Assembly (NCBI GenBank): GCA_019918135.1
Contig: WBZZ01002805.1
Span: 47,501-111,500 of the forward strand
DNA: 64,000 nt
Direction: 5' to 3'
Source: Paulinella micropora
Taxonomy: Eukaryota > Cercozoa > Imbricatea > Euglyphida > Paulinellidae
Notes under the pieces: model-generated
Told to the model about the DNA's origin: nothing
The model's database searches: none
What the model saw: only the letters and a program-made list of their open reading frames with translations
Position numbers and translations under genes: made by a program
Shown: piece after piece, positions 11,646-22,504 of the stretch
How the letters are laid out: each line of letters begins with the position of its first letter
Position numbering within the stretch: position 1 is the stretch's first letter

Positions 11646-12280
11646 ATGACAACTTTGAAAATTTACAAAATATTCAATGCTATGGACGAAAACGACGAGG
11701 AATTTTATGTAGGAAGCACGACACAATATTATTTATCAGGTAGGTTTAGTCATCATAAATTGCTATGTAAGAAAGGAGTTAATAGAAAGTTATACAATCA
11801 TATGAACAACAAAGGAATGAATAATTTTAAGTGTGTTTTAATTCATGAGGAAGTAATTGAAAATTACAACATGATAAACATAGGGCTATTGAACAGAAAT
11901 ACATTGATGAATTGAAACCGATATTAAATTTAAACAATGCTTTTGGGGCTGGTGCTTCTGATATAAAAAGAACACGAACCGAATTTGAAGGAAGGACTTT
12001 TACAAATGAGAATGAAAAGAAACGAATTGAATATAATAAAGTTTATCATAAAGAATACCAAAAGAAATATTATGAAAAAGAAAGCAAGAAAGTCAGAGAG
12101 TATCAAAAAAAGTATTATGATAAAAACAAAAGTATTTTGGTAGCTAAGAAAAAGGAAGAACTGAACAGAATAAGAGAAAGCAAAAAATATTATTGTGAGT
12201 TATGTAATTTTACAGGAGTATCTCAATCATCACTCATTACACACAATAACTCAAAAAGAAATATGTCAAAAATGAAATGA
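11646..12280 (+). pseudogene. GIY-YIG endonuclease-like relic with C-terminal zinc finger
   Basis: The N-terminal part has the GIY-YIG core: KIYKIFN...FYVGSTTQ with a following basic segment. The distal part has repeated KKYYxKxxK basic helices and ends in a CxLC...H-type finger (YYCELCNF...LITH). GIY-YIG nucleases cut DNA and are often carried by mobile DNA as homing-type enzymes. The gene is not in one frame. It sits between the zinc-finger gene and PolB. Polinton B has a nuclease of the same layout at a different place (44,939-45,586), next to the fibre gene. Confidence 0.7.
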
Positions 12281-12378
12281 ATTTCTATTTAAACTTTTAA
12301 TTTCTATTAATTATTGTAATTAAATAAAAATATTCCATTTTATTTTATAATTTTTATAACCGCATTGATGTAAAAAGT

Positions 12379-15320
12379 ATGCCACCACCCCTTCCATCAG
12401 CACCAAGACCAAGTGAAAATGTGAGGGAACTATTGAAGACTAGAGCACATTTGCGGGAAACTAAGACACGGGAAGCGAAGAAGCGTGAGGTAAAACTTGT
12501 AGAACTAAGACCAATAAAAAACAGAGGTATAAATGGATATACATACCCTTTCAAAGACCTTGACATTAACTTCTATGATATGGATGCGATTGAAATATCA
12601 ATTATGAGAGCAGTGAAGGATGCTAAAAATAGAGGTTTGACAAACGAAGCAAGTCTTCATGTTAAGTTTGGTTATATGACGGATATTGATGATGAAAAGT
12701 TTTACAAGTGGAAAACTTTCAATTCCGTTAAGTTAAAAGAGATTGATGAGTTGTTTCGTGATATATATCTATACAACGAACAAAATCTTGAAGCCAGTGC
12801 GAATGGATATGATAGAATTATTCAACGTATGATTATTCAAATTATTCAAGAAGATGGAGGTGGTTGTAATCTCTCAGGAAGTGATAAGAAACATAAAACA
12901 GATGAAGGAATTCATATTAATCCAAGGAGTAAGGATAATAATTGTTTCTTCCATGTTTTTAAGGATATATTAAATTTACCAATGAAAGGTAAATCAAAAC
13001 TCAATAAAAAAGTATGTAATGATATTAGACAAGAATTCAACCTTGAACATAATTCATATATACCACTTTCAATAGGATATGAAATCTTAAAAAATATTGT
13101 ATTGAAGGTAAGTATTTTGAATTGACTGATGCGACAACCAAACAGACATTCAAAAACTATGAAGATCCTTTAATATCCGCGGATGTGCTTTGCTATCTAA
13201 GTAAGGGACATTATATGGGTTTTATAAAGAGGAATAAAAAGAGATGCGAGAAATGCTTTAAGACTTATTTTAATAATCATAAGTGTAATATTAAGCGACA
13301 GACTTATGCAGCGGCTAAATTAAGGAAACCAAAAGACCGCTATGAGAGTTTATTAACAACCTTTAAGGAGATGAGTTATAATAATCAAGATGAGATTTTT
13401 CATTATGATTTAGAAACATATAGCAATGCGATTGAAATCCATACTGCGTATATAGCAGGTTATACGATTGCGGATATTGGTTTTAAATATGTTGCTGGCG
13501 ATGATTGTATTTCAAAACTCATTGATATAATCTTTCAATATGCGGATGACTTAGCGAAAAGAAAACCAAAAGCAACATTTTATGTTAATGCTTTTAATGG
13601 TAGTAAATTTGACCATTACTTCTTACAAAAAGAGTTTATTAAAAGAAAGATAAAAAGCACTCCATTAATCAATAACGGGGCGACAATTTCAATGGAATAC
13701 AAAAATATGAAATTCTGGGACTTGTCTAAGCGCACAGAAGGAAGCCTTAAAAAGAACCTTGATAGTTTGGGATGTAATGTTTTAAAAGGCGATTTTGACC
13801 ATGAAAAAGCGAAACGATGGGAAGAAATGGATGACGATATGAAAAAAGAATGTTTATTGTATCTAGAAAAAGATGTTATGGGATTGAAGGAACTATACGA
13901 AACACTAAATAAACCGATATATGAAGAACATAAAACGAACTTATCGGAGTTTATGTCTACGTCTTCTTTAACCTTTAACCTTTGGAAAAAGAAAATTGAT
14001 AAACAATACATAATTCAACTTCCAAAGTTAGAACAAGAAGCGGATTTTAGAAAAGCATTATATGGGGCAAGGACTTATCCAAGCAAAAGGAGATTTATAT
14101 CCGAACAATATCAAAAATACACAAACGGCGAAATTGACTTTGATGAGGTTAAAGATTATCTTATTGATGCGGATGTTGTAAGTCTTTATCCAACGGCAAT
14201 GCTTGAAAATTATATGACGGGCGAAATTAAGAAATGCGAAGGAGAAATGAAAGGGAAACTCGGGATATATAATGTTGATTACATATCTCCAAAAAATCTA
14301 TTACACCCGCGAGTGCCATTCCGCGATAGCAAAGGTTGTTTAAAGTGGGAATTAAGAGATATGAAAGACCAATGGCTTACTTCTGTTGATATTGAAGATA
14401 TGATTGAACTTGGATACCAAGTCAAAATCATTCGTGGCTATTATACAGAAGGAGCCGAACCAGTATTCAAAGATTACATATTAGAGTTATTTAAACGAAA
14501 ACAAAATTCAAAAAAAGGCACACCGCAATATTTGTTAGCAAAGCTATTTATGAATGCTTTATACGGAAAGACAATTCAAAGACCGATTAATTCTGTAAGC
14601 AAATTCATAACAAAAAATCATGAGTATTGGAAATTCTGGGCTAAACATGTGATAACCGATATTGAAAAGTTTGAAGAGGCTAATGGTGAATTATGGTTAA
14701 TTTCTGGTATTCCAAGAGATGACAAATTGAAAGAAGAAAAAATTACAAAGCCCACTCACTGCGGAGCATTCATATTAGCATACAGCAGACGAATTATGTA
14801 TAAGTATATGACCGAAGCCAATCCAAACAACGACCCAGACAGAGATTATTATTACACGGATACAGACAGCATTCAAAGCAATGTAAGAAACATTGAACGG
14901 ATAAAGAGATTTAGAGATAAAACAATCGGCGGAATGGATGATGACCTTGGAACGGATTGTAAAATAATAAGGGGATTATGGATAGCACCAAAATTGTATA
15001 TGTTGGAGTATGTAAAGAAAGGGGAAGAAAAAGGTAAAACTCATTTCCACTTTAGAGGAAAAGGTTTGGATTTGAAAAAATTAAATTCAACCGCTTATGA
15101 ATTAATGGATAAGGGCGAAAGTTTAACTAATACCAGAGACTTTATAATGAAGAAAATACATACTAGCAGAAACAGCAAACAACAACATATTGAACACTTT
15201 AGCATACACCACCAAAAGAATGTAGTAAAAGTAGTTAATAAAACAAGATGGTGCGGGCGTGAGTTTATCAACGAAAATGATAGTATCCCTTACGGCTTCG
15301 TGTCCTCTCTTAAAAAATAA
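12379..15320 (+). pseudogene. polB: protein-primed family B DNA polymerase (PolB), Polinton A
   Basis: Replicates the linear element from a protein primer. Exonuclease motifs are HYDLETYS, FNGSKFDHYF and YLEKDVMGLKELY. Polymerase motifs are A DADVVSLYPTAM, B KLFMNALYGKTIQRP and C YYTDTDSI. The long N-terminal region (conserved NNCFFHVFKDILNLP) is where the terminal-protein domain would lie. The start is the ATG giving MPPPLPSAPRP, matched by the B homologue MPPPLPPRPT. Overall it is about half identical to PolB of Polinton B. The gene is carried in more than one frame (about one break). It ends about 55 bp before the next small gene, in the same direction. Confidence 0.93.
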
Positions 15321-15376
15321 AATATCAAATAATTAATTTTTTTTCCATAAAATTTTTTACCACTCTATATAGACCA

Positions 15377-15664
15377 ATGACCACCCTCACCAGATTATGT
15401 GAGAAGTTTGAGAAACTCTCTATTGAAAATAAAAAAGAAACATTTTCTATTACCGATGTTAAAAAGATAATTACTGACGAAATCCAAATGATTGAAAATG
15501 CACGGGCAGGCAAGCCAAAGGATACTTTTCCATTTGGTAAGTATAAAGGTAAGAAAATTCAAGATGTTGCTACCATTGATAAGCCATATCTTGAATGGGT
15601 TATGAAACAGCCGTGGCTTGATAAATTTACAGACATTAAGACGGAAGTAAAAAAATATTTATAA
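15377..15664 (+). CDS. small protein with FGKYKGKKIxD...YLEW motif
   Basis: A 95-residue protein. The C-terminal half (FPFGKYKGKKIQDVATIDKP then YLEWVMKQPW) resembles the small domain at the C-terminus of exodeoxyribonuclease X-like and DUF3820 proteins, which binds nucleic acid or assists a nuclease. No nuclease catalytic residues are present here. It follows PolB in the same direction, so a role in DNA replication or repair is plausible. The adjacent gene at 15,725 repeats the motif. The B homologue lies at 58,069-58,356. TATATAG upstream (15,366-15,372) is a likely promoter. Confidence 0.8.
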   Translation: MTTLTRLCEKFEKLSIENKKETFSITDVKKIITDEIQMIENARAGKPKDTFPFGKYKGKKIQDVATIDKPYLEWVMKQPWLDKFTDIKTEVKKYL

Positions 15665-15724
15665 TAAAAATTAATATTTATATTATATACAAATTATGTC
15701 GGACCTCAACACCAACAAGACTAC

Positions 15725-16171
15725 TTGAATGAAATTGAAAAATGGAACCTTGATGTTTCTATTAAAAAGCCCACGATTAAATGGACTAAGCCTGACATTG
15801 TTTCTTTCTATGAGCAATACAAACCCCGCGATGACAATGTGAAAGTAGTTATTCCATTGGAGACCATAACGGACAACTCCAACGTAGTTGAAGATGCGAC
15901 CTTCGGTCAGCAAGAAGAGAGCACTCCTTTTAAGGCGACTGACTTGAAAGAAACTGGAATTACGGAAATAAAGGCTAATGTAGGAGTAGAGATAGCGACT
16001 GCTACATGTACAGAAGAAGGATGTATATTAAAGAAAGATGTTGTTCTTCAATATGGTAAGTATAAGAAAATGAAAATTGAAGATGTTGCTAAGATTGATA
16101 AACCATACCTTGAATATTTAATTCAACAACCTTATTTTAATAACAAAGATGCGGTAAAAAAATATCTTTGA
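15725..16171 (+). CDS. FGKYK-motif protein, second paralogue
   Basis: A 148-residue ORF. The N-terminal part (KWNLDVSIKKPTIKWTKPDI then VSFYEQYKP) is specific to this gene. The C-terminal 45 residues (QYGKYKKMKIEDVAKIDKPY then LEYLIQQPYF) repeat the motif of the preceding gene, pointing to an ancestral duplication. It is somewhat shorter than its homologue in Polinton B (57,540-58,040), which also has palindrome-rich extra segments in the linker. It is last of the plus-strand replication block and converges on the structural block. Confidence 0.75.
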   Translation: MNEIEKWNLDVSIKKPTIKWTKPDIVSFYEQYKPRDDNVKVVIPLETITDNSNVVEDATFGQQEESTPFKATDLKETGITEIKANVGVEIATATCTEEGCILKKDVVLQYGKYKKMKIEDVAKIDKPYLEYLIQQPYFNNKDAVKKYL

Positions 16172-16297
16172 TATGATATTCTATTCATGCGTTGACACGC
16201 CTTCATAGAACATCGTTTTTTTTTCACTTTACCTTTCACGATGTTTGTTGAAGACGTTGTAGATTCGACTTCGTCGAATCTGGTCTGAAACAAATAT
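16172..16297. terminator. convergent intergenic hairpins
   Basis: Lies between two convergent genes. It contains ACATCG, a T-run and CGATGT (about 16,212-16,242), then a hairpin with 8-bp arms AGATTCGA/TCGAATCT around CTTCG (16,260-16,280), then GAAACAAATATC. It is a variant of the paired-hairpin module seen elsewhere in this element and may mark 3' ends of transcripts. Confidence 0.5.
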
Positions 16298-17540
16298 CTA
16301 TTGGTCTTCTATAAAATTAGCAATAATATTGACATTTCCACCATTATTCGTAGTGGAAACCGATTTCTGCGTAAAGGTTAATACATCACTTGGAGACAGA
16401 TAAATATCATAACTTCTTAGATTGATTTGTTGAGTTGAATTAGCATTAACATATATTTTAAAAATCGTCGTTCCGTTGGCGATAGCAGTCGCTGTTGTGT
16501 CGGTATCAACTATTGAATATTTCGTATCTACATCCACGTACACTGCTCCAGTTAATGTTCCATTCAACACCATTCTTACTATATTCGTTTTTGTGTCTTC
16601 ATTACTAATACTTATCAATGATGCATATACTAATGAATAATTGTCTAAGTTAGCACCAGCACTATCATATTTTGCCTTATTTCTTATACTTAATATCGGT
16701 CTTTCTGTAGTGTGGGCGACTTCAGCACCCTCAATTGAATTCGTTATGCTGGTATTTATTACATTTGAACCCTCAATGAATAAACTAGCACTCGCTGTTT
16801 TAAGAATTTGTATTCCAGTCTTTGCATCATTTTTCATTACTGCTGTAAATGGTAATGTCGTATTTCGCAGGCTTACACCATTATTGGCATTCGCATACTC
16901 AATCATATGAACTAATTGAAATAATCCTGTTATGGGATTTTCAATATAAAACTTAATAGCACCAAACCCAAGATACTGAATTGAATTTGAAATACATTTC
17001 CTTTGCTCCAATCTAAGTCTGGCATAGCAAAATTTCCATCGCATGGGTCGTCCCAGTCTTTTTGGTCTATATAATCTACGAGATTGCCGCAACAATGCGC
17101 AATATTCATTCCCGCTTTATCTTTGTAAAAGTAAAATCCATCATTAAGGTCATTTCCTATTCCAACATATGAATAGTAATCTTTTGTGTCGTCTGTTGTC
17201 CATAAGGCAGTAAAGCGAGCAAGGACACCAGTTCCAGTTCTATATTTTATTCTCCTTTTACTTACTAATCTAGCATCAGCCGTGGCGTCAGCGGTAGTTT
17301 TCAATTCAGCCATATTATTCAAAAATGACACAGACGATTTTGTTTCTGTTTTTGTCCATATCCTAGTATTAATTGTATATGGAAAGATTTCCTGTAAAAC
17401 TGGTGTTAATTGAGCAGTCGTTGCTTCGCCAAAAGCGGTTTTTGAATTATTTGTTTCAATATTACCATCGTATCCAACACTGACATTTATAAATTCTCCG
17501 TCTGAATTTTGTGCGATTAAATTTCTCTGGTGAGACATAT
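16298..17540 (-). pseudogene. virion beta-sandwich-like protein, Polinton A
   Basis: Homologue of the intact 412-residue protein at 56,268-57,506. It begins MSHQRNLIAQN and has conserved blocks such as SKTAFGEATTAQLTPVLQEI, DWDDPCDGNF and YLSPSDVLTFTQKS. The central part, with alternating hydrophobic strands around WSKGNVFQIQF and KFYIENPITGLFQLVH, suggests a lectin-like beta-sandwich of the kind found in virion surface proteins. No catalytic residues are recognised. It lies next to the MCP in both elements, which supports a virion role. Broken (about one break). Confidence 0.65.
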
Positions 17541-17588
17541 CGTATATATAAACAAAAAAATTAACTATCAAAAATTAATAATTACTTC

Positions 17589-19044
17589 TTAACTAATAGA
17601 AATTATATTTGCCTTAACCTGAACCTCCCGCTGAGTGATTGCTACACTTACATGCTGATGAGCATTATTCTGTGTAGTGCTAATGAACTCCCATCGTCGC
17701 TCATTGGAAAGGTCAAGCCCACTAACTTCATTTTGGTCTTTGCTCCACAGCGGGCGGGTATTATCCCAAGTATCAACCCAGAACCAGTTGTATTGATACA
17801 CATTTGAATTCATCAAAACAGAACCTTCAAGTTTATTAGGTTTCAAGCACATACAATCTTCATAACTAGCGGGATATATTTCAAATTCCTGAAGTCGTGC
17901 TGGTGTGGAAACTGGTAGTCTTAGCGGTTGCTCTGTTATCAATATCATAAGCAGTATTCTTGTTTTCAGTGTTGTGGAAGAGTGTGTGATAAATTTTCTT
18001 CAACCTTTTACCATGCCCCCTATCAAAGCGGAGAATAATGTTTTGTGTAGTTGATTGAGCAATGGAATTTTTATAAACATAAGGATAATCAACATTAAAA
18101 CTCATACCCTCAGGACTCGCCACCTTTTGTTGAATTGATTGAATGACATCGGGATTAGTCTCAACCGCAAGGAACAAGTTAAGATTAGAAACACTTACAT
18201 TACCAGCGGCAGCAACAAGCACTCCTCCACCCGTTGACAAAGCAGCGTTATTGTAATAATAAATTTTAGGGGTCTGTTGCCATACAATACGCATATTCAA
18301 AATCTCTGGAAACATAATAGTCTTATCTAGGGCGAAAATAGTATTGTAAAGCATACCCAGATTAATCTTAACACTGATAGAAGGCTCAGCGGAGGTGATA
18401 GCACCAGCCGAGAAATACTTAGGCTCGTTGTAAGCGACATCAACGACAGAGATCGCACCCGTTCCATCAGCCAAGGCTAAATCATCGTGTCGGCGAGCAT
18501 TTGTAGGAGGTTCTGGAAACATTGCCAAAGTTATAGCTGCTACATTATCTGCTCCATCAGTCATGGCTCGAAAGTTTGTTCTAGTTGCTGCGGTTAGTGA
18601 AACATCAATTTTATTATTGGCATTACACTTTTGAAGCATACATCCAGAACCACTTCCATGATCGTGGTTTTCAAGTGTCAGAAAGTCCTTAATAGAAGTT
18701 TCGGCCTTCCAAATAATCTTCGTAAAATTACCAACTTCATTTACATCACACAGATAAACACCGCTACGGGTTTGAAGTTGAATTTGTCTAATAGGAGCCA
18801 GACAATCCATAAAGCATTTGTTATAGTTCGCGGCAATTGCTGGTGGGGCATAAGTAAAACTCAAAACAGAGCGGGCTAAGTTAAATGGCCTGCTGATAAG
18901 GTCAAAGTTGCTTTCTTGTCCTCCTGCGGTAGTAACAGTAATAGTTCCCGCACCTTCTCGCGGAGTTAGTTTATTCAAACGATACGAAGCACTGATGTAG
19001 TCGGTTCTTGAAAAGTCTAGTTCGCCTCCGTGTTGAGTCGGCAT
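17589..19044 (-). pseudogene. double-jelly-roll major capsid protein, Polinton A
   Basis: Forms the icosahedral shell in this virus-like family. It starts MPTQHGGELDF; conserved blocks are YRLNKLTPREGA, TTAGGQES, RPFNLARSVLSFTY, FMDCLAPIRQIQL and WVDTWDNTRPL near the C-terminus. It aligns over its length with the whole 505-residue MCP of Polinton B (54,698-56,215) at roughly half identity. The QHGG near the N-terminus is discussed as a possible protease site. A paired-hairpin module lies directly upstream and a T-run precedes the ATG. The copy is broken (about one break). Confidence 0.82.
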
Positions 19045-19127
19045 TTTTTTTTTTTTGAAGTAGTGTAAATTAACTAATTCACCAGAATATATTTATAGAA
19101 AAAAATAAATAATTCCAAAATTAATTG

Positions 19128-19256
19128 ATATTTTCATATTTTAGAATTACGCTTCATTCGCTACGCTCATTCTCGCTTATTCTAAAACATCGTTTTTTAT
19201 ACTGTAATGGCTTACGATGTTTTACGAAGGCACGAAGGGCATGAGTAAAATATCAT
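19128..19256 (-). promoter_or_regulatory. paired-hairpin module between minor and major capsid genes
   Basis: Hairpin 1 arms are TTTTAGAAT/ATTCTAAAA (about 19,138-19,187) ending in CATCG. A ~22-bp T-rich spacer follows, then hairpin 2 from CGATGTTTTAC to GTAAAATATC (19,215-19,254). Outer ends are GATATTTT and AAAATATC. It lies in the gap downstream of the minor capsid gene and upstream of the MCP start, read on the minus strand. Confidence 0.7.
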
Positions 19257-19269
19257 ATTTATCTCTGTT

Positions 19270-20074
19270 TCAAAAGATTGAAGAATGATGTAAATAAATT
19301 AAAATAATTTGTCTCTCTGTAAATTAATAATGTCATTACAATACCTAACCCATTAAGATTAATCGCTTGGTCGTTTTCGTCTGTAAGATAAAACCGATAC
19401 ACATTATTTGAACTGGCGGATAATTATTTCTTACCATACTCAGACCCACTTCCGTCGTATATAACGGCTCCAAATGGTATTTCATTAGCCGTGTATATTT
19501 CTTGTAGCACGTGATTGTCTCCTTCACCAACTAAGTCTGATTGAAGGTATAAAGTCTTTTCTCCAGTTAGAATAATCACATTTAGCGATTTAATGAAATC
19601 ATTAGCGAAGAAATATGTTGAATTTCTATCAAATCCCATAACCTCGTGAATACGTGTATCACCATCAAATATAAACCGCGGTTGAATGCCTCCGTTATTT
19701 GAAACACTGAATGTTAATTTACCATCTTCTGGTTCTATGTTGGTATTGTTGCTTGAGACGACATATGTATAGTCATTCGGACTTTCTGCCGTCAGTACCT
19801 CCGACAACTTATTTTTTAGATTGTTCATTGTGTAGTTTCCCTCAGGTATTGTAATTAAAGCCTCATACCCGTCTTCGCTAAGTGTAAAGGTATTATATGG
19901 CGAAGCCACAGAGTAATACGACTTTGGAACATAGATATGAAGAATTTTACAATGCGTGGGATTGTCTAGTCCCTTCAAATTGACTTCGTGTGTAAAGTCG
20001 CTGTCTGAGCCTGTTATCCTGTTTTTGCTGTTGATATAGTAAATACCACTACTTCGCCCTCCTTTGTACCCCAT
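19270..20074 (-). pseudogene. minor capsid (penton-like) protein, Polinton A
   Basis: Starts MGYKGGRSSGIYYINSKNR. It has the conserved HCKILHIYVPKSYYSVASPY and EGNYTMNNLKNKLSEVL blocks seen in the single-jelly-roll penton proteins of Polintons, which fill the fivefold vertices. It is about 85-90% identical to the B homologue (53,708-54,526), much closer than the MCPs are. The distal part is no longer in the same frame (about one break). Upstream is a clear paired-hairpin module that starts immediately after the ATG on the map. Confidence 0.8.
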
Positions 20075-20217
20075 GATATTTAGAATTGCGCTTCGTGCTC
20101 CGCACTCTCGCTTATTCTAAACATCGTTTTTTTCTTTTTCAAAAAATTAATGCTTATTGTAATCCTTAAAAAGTGCATAGCCCCGATGTTTGTTAAAGAC
20201 GAAGTCTGAAACAAATA
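20075..20217 (-). promoter_or_regulatory. paired-hairpin module between protease and minor capsid genes
   Basis: Hairpin 1 runs GATATTTAGAATTGCGCTTC to ATTCTAAACATCG, with an inner GTGC/GCAC stem. An AT-rich spacer of about 60 bp follows, then hairpin 2 CGATGTTTGTT...AACAAATATC. One end abuts the minor capsid ATG and the other abuts the protease stop codon. Confidence 0.75.
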
Positions 20218-21927
20218 TCAAATATATGTATCAAAACCATACCCGTTCTGGGCTTTTAATTTTTCCGCTTCTTCTTCCTTTAGGTCTGTATATCCGCTAG
20301 CAAACTTAAAGCGATTACCTTTCGCTCGTTCCATTAAAAACCTCATTGAGTGCCATCCACAAGTTGAGGAAGTATCACTCTGCTCTTTTACTTGATTAAC
20401 CTTCATTAATAAATAACTAACGGGGTGGCTTCGGTCAATTAGTTGTTTCATTTGTTGTTGAAAGTCTTCCGTTGGTTGGTAAAGTGCTAATGGGTCATAG
20501 ACTTCAACACTCCTGTCTTTATCTAGACTTATCCATACGGCGATCCAATGAGACCCTGATTGATTGTGGTTGTCCAAATTCATAATAAATCCGTATCGCT
20601 TTCTGCTTCTGGGCTTCAACTTATAGATTTCATCACTGGCTATTGCTCCGAGATACCATCCATATTTTTTCATTATGTCGTCTATTTCATTAGTCATTAG
20701 TCCCCGCCCTTCTCCTTCCTGTGTGGGTTCCTCTGGCTGTGGTTGCTCTGGAGGTGGCTCCTCAGTTTGTGGCACTGGTTGTGGATCGGGCTGTGACTCC
20801 ACAGAACTTGTGCTCGTTGGTGGTGCTACATCTGTCGGTTGTGTCTCCGCTAGTTGTGGATTTATCGTTTCAAATATAAGTTGTTTAGCATCCGTAGAAG
20901 TTTCAAGCGGTGGTGTGTCTATTAGCGATAGCGTGCTATTTACAGGAGTTTTTTTTTCTTCATTCTTTTTGCTTTCATTTTTAGCAATCATTTTTGTTGT
21001 AAATTCTTCTAGTTTATCCCATCCATCTTCTGCCGATGATATGTTTTCAGTGTTTTTTTGTGTGTATAACCATCTCTTTAAACTAGTGGCGTAGTCGTTT
21101 GAACCTTTGTTTTTTATTATAGAGATATTAATGCCTGCTTTTTTAAGGTGATTTATTATTATATGATTTTTCATTTTTTTGGCACGTTTTTTTCTCGTTT
21201 TCTCGGAGAACATTTCATCAATAATTCTTCGTCTCTTTTCTTCTTCCAAATCTTTTTCTTGTTTATTTACTTTGTCAGTTATATCAGTTATTTTTGGGGA
21301 AGATGTAGTTGCGGTTTTCTTTGGTTTATTTTTAGTTGAAGGGGGATTCGGGTTCGCTATAATAGGCTGTGCAACTGGAGCAGTCAATAATCCCTGTCTA
21401 TGTCGTTCTTCTGCCTGTAGTTCCTGAATAAGTCGTTGTTCCTTTTTCTGTTCCCTAGACTTTTCTTCCTGTCTTTCCTTAATCTCCGCAAGTTGTTTTT
21501 TATGTTCCCTATCCATTGTTTCTTTTAGTTCCTTAGCATCGGCTTGGATTTTTCTTTCTAGCCTCTTCTTCTCCTCTTCTAAATCCTCCCGTTTCTTCTT
21601 TTCTTTTTCTTCCTCGTCATGTATTAACTCATATTTCTTTTGTAAGTTGCTTTGTATCTGGTTTCTGTTCTCGTGTTCAAGACGATTGAAATCAGATTTG
21701 ATTATTTTTTCTCTTGGTTTGCGACCCTGCCTTTGTGGCCTCGGCTTACCAATATATTTCAAAAACAACTTAACGATTTGAAGTGTGCTCATATCATTTG
21801 TTTTCTTACCAAAATTAAGATAATATTTTTTACCCTTCTGGATAATATATGGTCTCCCGCTCTTATTCCTATAAACCCGCGGGGATCTTACCTTAGCCTT
21901 TTTCTTATTAGTCTTTTTAGCGACCAT
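20218..21927 (-). CDS. Ulp1/adenain-type cysteine protease, Polinton A
   Basis: A 569-residue protein. The C-terminal ~170 residues are the peptidase: the His in SGSHWIAVW, Asp in VEVYDPLALY, Gln in VKEQSDTSS and the Cys in TCGWHSMRFL give the His-Asp/Glu-Gln-Cys order of the adenovirus protease/Ulp1 fold. Such enzymes mature capsid proteins. The N-terminus is strongly basic with a KYYLNFGKK-like segment, followed by a long Glu/Lys coiled coil (about residues 90-190) and a Pro/Gln/Glu-rich linker (about 340-400). It is homologous to 51,855-53,546 in B, which has palindromic peptides at three linker positions. It appears whole. Confidence 0.88.
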   Translation of the reverse strand: MVAKKTNKKKAKVRSPRVYRNKSGRPYIIQKGKKYYLNFGKKTNDMSTLQIVKLFLKYIGKPRPQRQGRKPREKIIKSDFNRLEHENRNQIQSNLQKKYELIHDEEEKEKKKREDLEEEKKRLERKIQADAKELKETMDREHKKQLAEIKERQEEKSREQKKEQRLIQELQAEERHRQGLLTAPVAQPIIANPNPPSTKNKPKKTATTSSPKITDITDKVNKQEKDLEEEKRRRIIDEMFSEKTRKKRAKKMKNHIIINHLKKAGINISIIKNKGSNDYATSLKRWLYTQKNTENISSAEDGWDKLEEFTTKMIAKNESKKNEEKKTPVNSTLSLIDTPPLETSTDAKQLIFETINPQLAETQPTDVAPPTSTSSVESQPDPQPVPQTEEPPPEQPQPEEPTQEGEGRGLMTNEIDDIMKKYGWYLGAIASDEIYKLKPRSRKRYGFIMNLDNHNQSGSHWIAVWISLDKDRSVEVYDPLALYQPTEDFQQQMKQLIDRSHPVSYLLMKVNQVKEQSDTSSTCGWHSMRFLMERAKGNRFKFASGYTDLKEEEAEKLKAQNGYGFDTYI

Positions 21928-21995
21928 CGTATATAATTAAAAAAAAAAAATATTTTCAATTCGTTTGTATGAAAAATCATTTAATGAAACACGTT

Positions 21996-22301
21996 TTATC
22001 TGAACTTTACAGCACCTCCTCGTTGCTTACCATACCCGAGTTTTGCGGCAGTAGCACTAACACTACCCGCGTAAGGCACCCCAACACTACTCAATGCCCC
22101 CGCAGTCCTAGAGATTACCTTATTATCGCGAAGGAATTTATTAACAGCCAAGGCAGTTTTTCCGACCTTAGCCCAGTTAATCTTTCCTCCCTTTTGCCCA
22201 CTCTTCTTGGTTTTCTTTTTTCCTCCCTTCTGTGGCATTGATGGATTGTATCCGATGTTATATCCTGATGGTTGTGAAATTATCACTGGCGATACTGGCA
22301 T
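21996..22301 (-). CDS. small basic core/virion protein with QxGG sites
   Basis: A 101-residue protein: a Gly/Lys-rich N-terminal half (PQKGGKKKTKKSGQKGGK), then INWAKVGKTALAVNKFLRDN, a possible amphipathic helix, and a Gly/Ala-rich hydrophobic stretch ending YGKQRGGAVKFR. Composition and size resemble the small basic or membrane-active capsid-associated proteins of adenoviruses and Polintons. The three QKGG/QKGG/QRGG sites look like cleavage sites for the element's Ulp1-like protease. It lies just upstream of the protease gene in the same direction. Confidence 0.7.
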   Translation of the reverse strand: MPVSPVIISQPSGYNIGYNPSMPQKGGKKKTKKSGQKGGKINWAKVGKTALAVNKFLRDNKVISRTAGALSSVGVPYAGSVSATAAKLGYGKQRGGAVKFR

Positions 22302-22367
22302 ATATTAGAAAGATTTTAAAAAAATCTTTCAGCAAAAATAAAAAAAATAATTCTAAAAATATTGTTT

Positions 22368-22486
22368 GATATTTTAGAATTGCGTTTCGTGCTGTCGCAC
22401 TCTCACTTATTCTAAAACATCGTTTTTCGATGTTTATCAACAAACGAGAATGAGTGAAACGAATGAGAGTGTAGTTGATAAATATC
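22368..22486 (-). promoter_or_regulatory. paired-hairpin module upstream of core gene side
   Basis: Tightest version: GATATTTTAGAATTGCG...CTTATTCTAAAACATCG, only a T-run between CATCG and CGATG, then CGATGTTTATCAAC...GTTGATAAATATC. Lies between the ATPase 3' end and the core gene. Confidence 0.7.
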
Positions 22487-22504
22487 ATTATTTCAACCGA
22501 TAGG

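Noticed and set aside
20675-21094. Plus-strand ORFs opposite the protease (and similar ORFs opposite fibre, MCP, PolB)
   Set aside because: Shadows of conserved minus-strand genes, with no support of their own.
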